Origin: Eimeria necatrix | Taxonomy: Eukaryota; Apicomplexa; Conoidasida; Eucoccidiorida; Eimeriidae | Length of the DNA: 16,468 nucleotides | Reading direction: 5' to 3' | NCBI RefSeq assembly: GCF_000499385.1 | Contig: NW_013654623.1 | Span: 1-16,468 of the forward strand | In this document: in pieces, positions 1 to 8,220 of the stretch | Position numbering within the stretch: the first letter of the stretch is position 1 | Layout of the letters: each line of letters opens with the position of its first letter | The notes under the pieces: model-generated | Databases searched by the model: none | What the model was told of the DNA's origin: nothing | What the model saw: the letters and a program-made list of their open reading frames with translations, nothing else | Translations under genes and position numbers: made by a program

Positions 1-49
<49 letters not shown>

Positions 50-208
50 AGCGGGGGGCCAGACGGCGAGGGAGGGGTAGAGGCGCTCGAACTCTTCGAT
101 CTTCTCGTAAGGCGCGTCGAGCCAAACTTCGGGGAAGTCCGGGAGGGGCTGGTACTGCAGCCGGAACTTCTTGCGCTGCTGCTGCTCGCCGTTCGCCGCG
201 CTGCACAA

Positions 209-266
<58 letters not shown>

Positions 267-751
267 GGGCCGGGGCCCTGCGGCGGGTGGACGAGCTGCT
301 GCTGGTGCGGGTGGTGCTGGAAGTCGGCGGGGGGCGGCAGCTGCAGCTGCTGCTGCTGCAGCAGCTCCTGCTGCTGCTGCTGCTGCTGCTGCAGCAGCAG
401 CTGCTGCTGCTGCTGGTGGGGGCGGAAGGCAGCAGCAGCAGCCTTGAGGACCGCGCAGACCTGGTGGTGGCCGTTGCTTCTGGCGAAGTGCCAGGCCGTG
501 CGGCGGAGACAGTCCTTGAGGCTGGGATCGGATCCCGCCTGCAGCAGCAGCAAAACTGCTTCGAGTCTGTTGTCTCTGGCAGCATAAAACAAAGCTGTTT
601 GTTTATTTATGTCTATTATATTTGGGTCTCCGCCGCACTGCAGCAGCACTGACAAGCTGCCAGTGCGGCCCTCCCGTGCTGCGTAAAAGAGACAGGTCTG
701 CCCCACACTGTCCCGCAGGTTCGGGTCCAGCCCTCGACCCAGCAGGTACCT

Positions 752-787
<36 letters not shown>

Positions 788-906
788 GGATGGGAGGCGT
801 GGCAGCAATAAAGCAGCAGCAGCAGAGAAAGAGCAGCAGCAGAACAGCGGCGAAACAGCAAAGTAACAGCAGCAAAACAGAAACAGCAGCAGCAGCAGCA
901 AAACAA

Positions 907-953
<47 letters not shown>

Positions 954-1391
954 CCTGCAGAGTTCTGCGTGTCCCTCCCTGGCCGCATAGAAGAGGCAGG
1001 TTTGCTGCATGCGGTCAGTGGCTTGTGGCTCCGCAACTCCGAACTCTTCAATTAACATTTTGGAAACTTCGAGAGCTTCTGCGTCGCTGCTGCGCTGCGC
1101 TGCTTCGAAGAGTGCTGTGGCGCTGCCGGGGCCGTCCGCGAGGCAGCGGCGGGCCTGCTGCTGCTGCAGCTGCTGCAGCTGCTGCAGGTGCTGCGCGGCG
1201 TCGGCGCCCCCGGGCAGCGGGTGCTGCTGCTGCAGCTGCTGCAGGTGTGCTGCTAGCTGCTGCAGCAGCGCCTGCCGCAGCACGGCCACTGGCTTCGTCC
1301 GCACCATTCCGTAAAAGGCCTTGTAGGGATTTGCTGCTGCCAGGCCCACGCTCCCGCCCCCACGACCGCCAGGGCTACCTGCAGCAGACAT
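1..1391 (-). CDS. Ankyrin-repeat protein, 5' part (two exons, runs off left edge)
   Basis: Exon 1 is 1391-955 and exon 2 is 749-1; joining across a 205 bp phase-2 intron gives about 395 residues without a stop. The ATG at 1391 is the first in its open frame (upstream the frame opens only at a TTG) and has A at -3. Residues 1-90 carry a Gly-rich start, the stretch NPYKAFYGMVRTKPV and Gln/Leu runs. About residues 90-255 form five ankyrin units; units 2 to 4 share QT(C/A)LFYAAR, and unit 2 (HAELC|RYLLGRGLDPN) is rebuilt exactly by the splice, which strongly supports the intron. After that come poly-Gln, Pro/His-rich and poly-Ser linkers, then a non-repetitive block (FRLQYQPLPDFPEVW, then EEFERLYPSLAVW) and poly-Ala at the edge. 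Ankyrin arrays mediate protein binding. The ankyrin-then-linker order recalls the ankyrin-bromodomain protein BDP1 of Plasmodium and Toxoplasma, but no bromodomain lies within the window, so that identity is inference. Confidence 0.78.
750..954 (-). other. Intron of the ankyrin gene made largely of trinucleotide repeat
   Basis: Donor AG|GTCC at 955/954 and acceptor CAG|GTACC at 750/749, phase 2. Removing it restores an uninterrupted ankyrin repeat; retaining it shifts the frame into poly-Cys/poly-Leu. On the transcript strand the intron is mostly (CTG)n with an interrupted centre, so the TGC repeat takes the place of a normal pyrimidine tract before the terminal CAG. This is opposite in orientation to the exon tracts of the same gene, which read CAG on the sense strand. 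Confidence 0.75.
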
Positions 1392-1393
1392 CT

Positions 1394-1436
<43 letters not shown>

Positions 1437-1536
1437 AGGGAGAGGGAGAGGGAGCCGCGCCAGCTGCGCGACGCCGCGCGGGGCTGCTGCGGACGCGAAA
1501 CAGCAGCGAGAAAACGCACCCCGTAAGCTCGGGCAG

Positions 1537-1580
<44 letters not shown>

Positions 1581-1690
1581 AACTGCTGCTGCTGCAGCGC
1601 CAGCTGCAGCAGCAGCACTGCGATCGACCAACCGGCAGCCCCAGCGGCACTACAAACGCAGCAGCTGCCTCGAGAAAACTCCCTAAAAGT
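1392..1690. repeat. CTG tracts upstream of the ankyrin gene
   Basis: Just upstream of the ankyrin start codon lie two long plus-strand CTG tracts (about 1399-1436 and 1539-1620) separated by a GA-rich stretch (GAGGGA repeats at about 1436-1454) and unique sequence. Since the gene is on the minus strand, this is its 5' flank or 5' untranslated region. The minus-strand frame stays open through it without an ATG, so I do not include it in the coding sequence. No promoter element is recognisable. Confidence 0.6.
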
Positions 1691-1953
1691 AATTATTTAA
1701 TTCAAAAAAAAAGAAATTGAAAAGGAAAGGAAGTGAAGTGAGCGGAGCGGGAAACCCCGGGAGGTCGCGGGCTGCGCTGGTGCAGCAGCGCTTCCGGGAG
1801 CCCCCGCTGCTGCAGCACAAAGAGAAGCAAATAAATAAATAAAAGAACCAAAAAACAACAAAACAAACTTTAATTGCAGCAGACACGCGAAAGCAAACGC
1901 CAGCGAATGCATGCCATGCAGCCACAACCGGAGAGGCGAGCGGGAGGGGCTGC

Positions 1954-1989
<36 letters not shown>

Positions 1990-2646
1990 GCATGATCCTG
2001 CTTCCGCAGCTGCTCCTGGCAGCAAAGTAACTGCCAAAATGCTGCTAATTACCTTTAATTCACTTCTCCTGCATGCAACGAACAGGACCTGTGCTGCAGC
2101 AGCAGCTGCGGGTACAGGTAGCAGCAGCTGCTGCTGCTGCTGCTGCTGCTGCGTGTACCCCGCTCCGCCCAAGTGTACGCACACCCCACTGCAGCAGCTG
2201 CAACGACTGCAGCAGCTCCAGCAGCCATCCTGCGGCGTCGCATTCAGTTTAAAACTAATTTTGTTTTTAATTTTGAAAATTATTTTCCAACAGATATAAG
2301 GCGTGCTTGGAGAAGCAGCAAACAGCAAAATGCCACCACATATTTCCAGCCCCAGTGCTGCTGCGCTCACCTGCGCCTGCATGCACTTTGCAGCTGCAGC
2401 AGCAGCAGCAGCAGCAAGAACGACAAACGAATCATGTTGCTGTTACTCTTGCTGTTGCTGCTGCTATTGCGGTTGTTGTTGCTGCCACTGCTGCTGCCGC
2501 TGCTGCTGCTGCTGCTGCTGCTGCTGCATTCGTTAGATAATTGGAGTTCTTGAATATGCACTCATCTGCTGCCAGCAGCAGCAGTTTATAAGAGGGGAGG
2601 CCTCCATGGGGGTTCCCGTTCCCCAGGGGGAGTTTGTTGGGCCCCA

Positions 2647-2855
2647 GCTAGCGAACTGGCTAGCTAGCTGGCTAGCCGGCTGGCTAGCTGGATGGCTAGC
2701 TAGCTGACTAGCTGGGTGGCAAGCTAGCTATGTGGCTGGCTAGCTGGCTAGCTAGCCAGATAGCTAGTTGGCTAGCTAGCTCTGACGCCAGCTGGCTAGC
2801 TAGCTGGCTAGCTAGCTGGCTAGCTAGCTGGCCAGCTAGCTAGCTAGCTAGACTT
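2647..2855. repeat. Degenerate GCTA / GGCTAGCTAGCT tandem array
   Basis: About 210 bp built from the tetramer GCTA. At its right end (about 2800-2840) it is organised as 12 bp units GGCTAGCTAGCT; to the left it is diverged, with TAGCTGG and CTGACTAG variants. The core GCTAGCTAGC is its own reverse complement, so both strands read nearly the same and the array could fold into hairpins or cruciforms. It differs completely from the surrounding CAG-type repeats. Confidence 0.9.
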
Positions 2856-3227
2856 GTAATGGCGAGATAACTTGCCCTGCGTGGCCGGGAACAGCGAATG
2901 CACAGGCTCAAAGAAGAAGACGCTAGTTTGCTTCTTTACTTTATCTGCTGCTGCTGCTGCTGTTGCCGCTGCTGCTGCTGCTGCTGCTGAGTCGGCAGCA
3001 GCAAATGCTGTTGCTGCGGCTAACTGAGTTGGCCGTCGCTGCTACCTGTTGGTGCTGCTACGGTTGCTGCTGCTGCTCCTGCTGCTGCTCTTACACCAGC
3101 ACAAACAGGTGCTGCAGTGCTGCAGCAGCAACTGTGTCTACAGCAGCAGCTGCCTTGCAGCAGCAGCTGCAGCAGCAGCAGCAGCACTTGTTTGTGCCTC
3201 TGCATTCTCTGCATTGCTTGGCCGTGG

Positions 3228-3255
3228 CTAAACCCTAAACCCTAAACCCTAAACC
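3228..3255 (-). repeat. Interstitial telomere-like array, C-rich strand
   Basis: Four consecutive CTAAACC units on the plus strand, the complement of the TTTAGGG telomere heptamer used by coccidia. It is followed by unique sequence on both sides, so it is internal and not a chromosome end. Confidence 0.92.
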
Positions 3256-3313
3256 TTCGAATTCTTGAGCCTATCCTATTCCCCAACTAATTATCTACCG
3301 CGGCACCACCTCT

Positions 3314-3419
3314 CTAGGGTTTTAGGGTTTGGGGCGCAGCGGCGAGGGTTTAGGGTTTGGAGCCGAGGGTTTAGGGTTTGGCAGCGGCTAGGGGTTAGGG
3401 GTTAGAGCTGAGGGTGTAG
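3314..3419 (+). repeat. Degenerate telomere-like TTTAGGG cluster
   Basis: A run of paired units AGGGTTTAGGGTTTGG separated by short GC-rich spacers (GCGCAGCGGCG, AGCCG, CAGCGG), decaying into AGGGGTTAGGGGTTAG and AGGGTGTAG. The orientation is opposite to the array at 3228-3255, about 58 bp away. The regular spacers suggest a composite repeat unit of roughly 23-28 bp. Confidence 0.85.
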
Positions 3420-3547
3420 ACTTTGCTGCTTCACAAAGAACCACTTAGAAGGCACGCAGCTTTGCATGCAGTCAATTAAAGCCCCCAAAACCAGAAGCAG
3501 CTTCAGCGGCTCGGCCCACGCCGCCCCTGCCCCGCCCCAGCAGCAGC

Positions 3548-3592
<45 letters not shown>

Positions 3593-3639
3593 AGCAGATG
3601 GCTCGGCGCCAGGGTCACCTGCTGCAGCCCCAAGAGGGG

Positions 3640-3879
3640 CGTTTGACCTGCAGTTGTCGGCCCGCAGCAGCACCTGTTTGGTGCAGCAGCGCATGCAGTG
3701 GTTCAGCAAGAAAGGCATTTGTTGTCTTTCAATTTGCTGCTCCTTTTATTGTTATTTCTTTTCTAGATTTTCTTTTCCACTTTATTCTTTCTGCTGCTTC
3801 CAGCAGCAGCACGAGAAGCTGCACAGCGCCCTCGGGGCCTTTGCCTGCTCCTGGGGCCTCCCATGTCTCTCCAGTTCCC

Positions 3880-3914
<35 letters not shown>

Positions 3915-4140
3915 TGCTGCTGCTGCTGCTGCTGTTGCTGTTCCTTCTGCTGCTCCTGCTGCTTCGAGAAACCCGCGTTTGCGGTGTACACGCAGCTCAA
4001 AAGGGCACTGAAGGCCGCAGCGAGGATCCTGCCTGCTGCAGCTGCTGCTGCTGCAGCTGCTGCTGCGGCAGCTGCTGCTGCTGCGTTGCTGCTGCTGCAT
4101 CTGTTGCAGAACAGCGAGGCGGCAGCAGCAGCAGCAGCAA
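3640..4140 (+). other. Possible coding stretches, gene structure unresolved
   Basis: One plus-strand frame holds three non-repetitive, GC3-rich stretches. The first, at about 3645-3715, contains LVQQRMQWFSKKG. The second, at about 3803-3860, contains QQHEKLHSALGAF and follows a long pyrimidine tract ending in CAG at 3803 that resembles a 3' splice site. The third, at about 3966-4040, contains FEKPAFAVYTQLKRALKAAA and leads into poly-Ala. They could be exons of a small gene. The opposite strand is also open here with a plausible sequence (GRILAAAFSALLSCVYTANA), no start, stop or donor sites can be fixed, and I recognise no family. I report it as a candidate only. Confidence 0.2.
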
Positions 4141-4228
4141 AAAGACAAGGGCAGCAGCAGCGGCAGGCACCGCAAACGCGACAGAGACGGAGCAGGATTA
4201 CAACGAAAGAAGGAATTACAAGCAGAAA

Positions 4229-4350
4229 AACACAAACACAGCAGCAGCAGCAGCTGCAGCAGCAGCAGAAGCAACAGCAGCAACAGCAGCTGCAGCAGCA
4301 ACAAAAGCAACAGCAGCAACAGCAGCAACAGCAGCTGCAGCAGCAGTAGC
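4229..4350 (+). repeat. CAG/CAA imperfect repeat with a longer duplicated unit
   Basis: Mixed CAG and CAA triplets. A longer segment (AAGCAACAGCAGCAACAG and its continuation through CTGCAGCAGCA) occurs twice, at about 4269 and 4304, a 35 bp tandem duplication. The interruptions by CAA and AAG distinguish it from the pure CAG tracts around it. Confidence 0.75.
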
Positions 4351-4687
4351 TGGCCCCGCAACAGCAAAGAAATCGAGGCCTAAAAGCCAGAAACAACAGA
4401 GCACCAGAAAACAGAAAAGAAAGGCACTGCACATGCCCAAGATCGCTGCTGCTGCTGCTGCTGCTGGCGCTGCTGCTGCTGCTGAAGGTGCTTCATTGCT
4501 TGATTTGCATCATCGCTGCTGCTGCTGCTCCATTGCTTGCTTTGTTCTGTTGCCGTTGCCTCCGCCGCTGCAGCAGCAGCAGCCGCTGCTGCTGCTGCTG
4601 CTGCTGCTGCGCGCCTGCGGTGTCCATACACCTCAGAGCAGCTCGCAAGAAGGGCAAACGAAACGGCGGATGCGAAGCTTCAGTTCT

Positions 4688-4693
4688 TTTATT
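4688..4693 (-). terminator. Possible polyadenylation hexamer of the Gln/Ala-rich gene
   Basis: On the minus strand AATAAA lies about 50 nt beyond the stop codon of the 4742-7804 gene, within an AT-rich stretch. Apicomplexan polyadenylation signals are poorly conserved, so this is tentative. Confidence 0.25.
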
Positions 4694-4741
4694 TGATAAA
4701 AATAATAATTCTAAATATCTGAAATATTTCTGTTTCTCGAT

Positions 4742-4769
4742 TCAGTAGTTTGGGGCCCCTGTGGGCTGG

Positions 4770-4807
<38 letters not shown>

Positions 4808-5063
4808 TTTCGCTGTGCTTGCTGCCTGCCGCCGGAGCTCTTGTCGCAGCTGCTCCCGAATTCCTTCAGCTGCCACATTTCTTTCTTTTATTTCTCTTTG
4901 TCTGAAGAGCAGCAAGTCCATTTGGTCTCGAGCAGCAGCAGCAGCAACAGCAGCAGCAAGCAGCTGCTGCGCCTTCATATACATGGAGCTGCCAGCTTCC
5001 ATCAAGCCCCGCACCTCCAGCAGACACAGCGACAGGCTGCGCTGCAGCAGAGCTGCTGCTTCC

Positions 5064-5095
<32 letters not shown>

Positions 5096-5129
5096 GTCCG
5101 ACGGCACACCAGCTACTGCTGAAACCGGT

Positions 5130-5163
<34 letters not shown>

Positions 5164-5933
5164 CAGCGCTGTCTTGCAAATCTGCACTTCTCCCGGGGCC
5201 TTCTAGGGGCTCGTCTTCGTCCTCTAGAGTTGACTCCCTGTTTGCTGCTGCTGCACCTGTCGCAGCAGCAGCAGCAGCTGCTGCTGCTGCTTCTGTCTCA
5301 GCCAAGCTACTGTAGCCCTCCTCCTCCTCCTCCAAATTTAGCTCCCGCTGCTGCTGCTGCTGCTGCTGCCGCTGCTGCCGCCGCTGCTGCTGCTGCTGCT
5401 GCTGCAGCGCTCGCTGCCACGCCTCTGTGTCGACCCCCCAGAGCCTCGCTGCTGCTGCTGCTGTTGCTGCTGCTTCAGCAGCAGCGCGCTGCGCTGCTGC
5501 TGTTGCGTCTAGTTTGGTTGTTGCTGCAGTGAGCCGCTGCGACTGCAGCAGCAGCTGCTGCTGCAGCTCCCTCATAGTCTCGACAAACCCCAGCTGCTGC
5601 ACCTGCAGCAGCGCCTCCTGAGTGAGGGGCCCCGCAGCAGACACGGGGGGGGCCCCCAGGGGGCCCCCGTGCTGCTGCAGGGGCCCCACAGCCCTGTGAA
5701 GTGCTGCTGCTAGCTGCAGCGCAGCTTTGCGCAAAGTTGCTGCTGCTGCCAGCAGCTGGTCTACTTTTTCAGTTTGGGGGTTTAAAAGGAGGCCCCCGAA
5801 GGCGTTGGTCTGCTGCTGCTGCTGCTGCAGCTGCTGCAGCTGCTGCAGCTGCTGCAGCTGCTGCTGCAGCTCGAGCTGCAGGTGCAGCTGGCTGTGGGGC
5901 GTCTGCTTGGAGCCCTTGTGCCGGCGGTCCTTG

Positions 5934-5970
<37 letters not shown>

Positions 5971-6757
5971 CGTCGAAAGCCAAAAAAGCTTGTGCTGCTT
6001 TCACCAAAGACCGCATGCTTTCTAAGACCTGCTCGTGCTGCAGCTGCCTGGCCAGCAGCAGCCTTCCCAAGAAGTCCGGGGGCTGCAGCTGCTGCCACTG
6101 CTGCAGCAGCAAACTGCAGAGGGGGCCCCCCAGGGGGGCCTCCCCATCTGCTGCTGCTTTGGCTATTCCTGCTGCTGTCTCTGTGAGCAGCGTGAGCCTT
6201 CTGCGGGTGCTTTTGAGGCGCTGCAGCACCTGCAGCCGCTGCTGCTGCAGCTGCTGCTGCTGCTGCTGCAGCTGCAGCAGCGCCGGCTGCAGCACAACCT
6301 CCAACGCCTTCTGCGCATCCGCAAGCACTTCTTGCATGGAGGGGCGGTCCCCCAGCAGCAGCACGACCTGCTGCAGCGCAGCAGCAGCAGCAGCAGCAAG
6401 CCGCTCGTCCTGCTGCAGCACAGCAGCCACATCCTCAGTCAAAGCTGCCACTTCTGCATGCAGCCCCGCAACAGCAGCAGCAGCACAAGCTTCTGTAAAC
6501 TCAAAGATGACTCCCAGCTGCTGCTCCATGTAAGCCCTGTCTGCTGCGCTTTGCTGCTCGAGCTCCTCCAAGCGCTGCAGCAACTGCTGCTGCTGCAGCT
6601 GCAGCAGCTGCAGCTGCTGCTGCTGCAGCGGCTGCTGCTGCTGCTGCTGCGCTGGCAGCACCTCGTCAGCACCCCCGCCGCCCCCCTCCGAAGAGCTCCA
6701 AGACACAGAAGAGCCTGAAAGGTCACTTAGAAATGAAGACCCTTCCCAGGAGGCCTC

Positions 6758-6805
<48 letters not shown>

Positions 6806-7396
6806 GCTGTCCATCACTTGTGCAGAGGCCTCCTTGAGTGCCTCGCGAAGCGCCCCCAGCGCTGCTTCCACCTGCTGCTGCTGCAGCGAGCGGGAAACAG
6901 CAGCAGCAAACGCATAAGGCCGCAGGCACTCATGGGGTTCCCACTGCTGCAGCAGCAGCAGCTGCTGCTGCTGCTGCTGCAGCTCGTGCTGGCCCTGCAG
7001 GCGCAGGGAAACCTGCTGCTCCAGAGAAGCCATAAAGTCCCTCACAGAGTCGCGCAGCAGCCGCAGCTCCTGAACAGCAGCTTCTGCTGCTGCTGCAGCA
7101 CGGGCAACCTTGGTTTGTCCGAGCATGTGGGGCCCGAACGGCAGCTGCTGCTGCTGCTGCTGCTGCAGCAGCGGCTGCGGCACCAGCGGGTGCGGGACCT
7201 GCTGCGGCAGTGGCCGCCGCTGCAGCGGCTGCAGCGGCTGCAGTGGCTGCAGCATGACCGTCTGCAGCTGCTGCAGCTGCTGCAGCTGCTGCAGCTGCTG
7301 CAGGGGGGGCTCTTGGGGGGCTGCATGCACAGAGACAAAAGGAGCAGCAGCAGCAGGGGCAAAGGGCCCCCGGCTGGCCTCCCTCGGGGGCTCGTT

Positions 7397-7428
<32 letters not shown>

Positions 7429-7804
7429 CTGGCTTGGCCTGCATTTTGCCGAACAAAGCCCCCAAGTGGCTGCTGCTGAGGGCCCCCTGCAGCTGCTGCA
7501 GCGTCTGGCTTGGCCAGGGAGCAGCAAAGAAGAAACCCTCATCTGCTGCAGCAGAGGAGACACTCGAGAGGGAGACGATCCCCAGGGCCAACACGATCCC
7601 CAGCAGGGCGGGCTTCCCCGAGGCGCGGCCGCTGCTGCTGCTGCTGCTGCTGCTGCGGCTGCTGCTGCTGCTGCTGCAGCGGCTGGGGAGCCGGCGCTGC
7701 GAGCAGCACCTGCCACCCCGCCTGCTGCTGCTGCTGCTGCTCCAGGCTTCCTCCATGAGGCCCCGTAGCCACATCGCGCCCAGCAAAGGCAGCGGCAGCA
7801 ACAT
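4742..7804 (-). CDS. Gln/Ala/Ser-rich helical protein with N-terminal hydrophobic segment, function unknown
   Basis: One uninterrupted frame of about 1020 codons from ATG at 7804 to TGA at 4744-4742; no intron is needed. Alternative in-frame starts are Met11 (7774) and Met17 (7756). Residues 22-64 are Ser/Arg-rich; residues ~65-84 (KPALLGIVLALGIVSL) are a clear hydrophobic segment followed by SSAAA|DEG, which resembles a signal peptidase site, so entry to the secretory pathway through a recessed signal is inferred. The rest alternates low-complexity runs with non-repetitive helical blocks (for example QELRLLRDSVRDFMASLEQQ near 245-264 and EQLRQELRRQAAS near the C-terminus). It has LQQ repeats near 168-181, LQP repeats near 185-195 and an acidic patch near 825-870 (LEEEEE, EDEDEPLE). 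The CAG tracts appear as poly-Gln, poly-Ala or poly-Ser. That non-repeat blocks keep one frame between repeats read in three different phases argues for real coding. I recognise no domain. Confidence 0.72.
5637..5688 (-). repeat. GGGGGCCCCC palindromic block inside the Gln/Ala-rich gene
   Basis: Runs of 6-7 G and 5 C alternate within ~50 bp and encode Gly/Pro-rich sequence (GGPLGAPPVSAAGPL). A similar GGGGGCCCCCCAGGGGGG block lies at 6121-6139. They resemble the larger block at the start of the myosin gene. Confidence 0.6.
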
Positions 7805-8220
7805 TTGGGGCTGCTGCTGCTGCTGCTTAGAGGAAGCGCTGGGGAAAGCGATGCATGCGCCAGCAGGTGGAGGTGCAGCAATTCAGGGGCAAAACAGGTG
7901 GCAGTCCAGCGTACACCAGCAACTGCAGCAGCAGTTCTGCTGCTGCTGCTGCTGCTGCTGCTGCAGCATCGAGCGCTGCGCCGCGTATCGCCCCCCCAGG
8001 CTCGCGTTCCGGCTGTGGCTCGATCTTCGAGGAAAGCTGGACGTTTAAACTTGAAAAAAGCAACTGAGTTCCCAATTAACTCAATACAAATCTCTTTCTG
8101 CGCAGAAAAAGCGACGACTGTGGACAAGAGCAACGCAGAGGCTCCGTTGCTCACTACGGGAGGTGTTCGGTCTGCAAGAGCCGCGGCAGCGGCCCAACCG
8201 TTGCTTTCTCTTTTTTAAAC
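7805..8220 (-). promoter_or_regulatory. 5' flank of the Gln/Ala-rich gene
   Basis: Upstream of the ATG at 7804 on the minus strand. It contains two short CTG tracts (7811-7826 and 7938-7962) and a TGCATGC at 7852-7858, about 50 bp from the start codon. TGCATGC is a known binding motif of some apicomplexan ApiAP2 factors, so a regulatory role is possible but not shown. No TATA or initiator sequence stands out. Confidence 0.3.

Larger units (their letters stand above)
1691..4741. other. Repeat-rich spacer between the two minus-strand genes
   Basis: About 3 kb with no gene I can support. It contains many short CAG or CTG tracts on either strand (for example 1957-1989, 2397-2416, 2499-2527, 2945-2990, 3548-3597, 3880-3912, 4447-4490, 4568-4612), AT-rich intervals (about 1685-1725, 1825-1875, 2248-2290), the GCTA array and the telomere-like arrays listed separately. 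The long reading frames here are poly-Leu, poly-Cys, poly-Ser or poly-Ala products of the repeats, open on both strands at once, and are not evidence of coding. A few short non-repetitive coding-like stretches between 3640 and 4140 are listed separately. Confidence 0.7.

Noticed and set aside
603..1631. Single-exon 342-codon reading of the ankyrin gene starting at 1631
   Set aside because: It starts at TTG, not ATG, and past 955 it reads poly-Cys and poly-Leu. Splicing at 954/750 restores a perfect ankyrin repeat, and the first ATG is at 1391.
3228..3419. Chromosome end or telomere fusion point
   Set aside because: The arrays are short and degenerate, are flanked by unique sequence, and have the wrong relative orientation for an end-to-end fusion.
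3729..4367. Long poly-Leu/poly-Ala ORFs on both strands
   Set aside because: They are frames through CAG/CTG repeats, open on both strands simultaneously; repeats without stops create such ORFs automatically.
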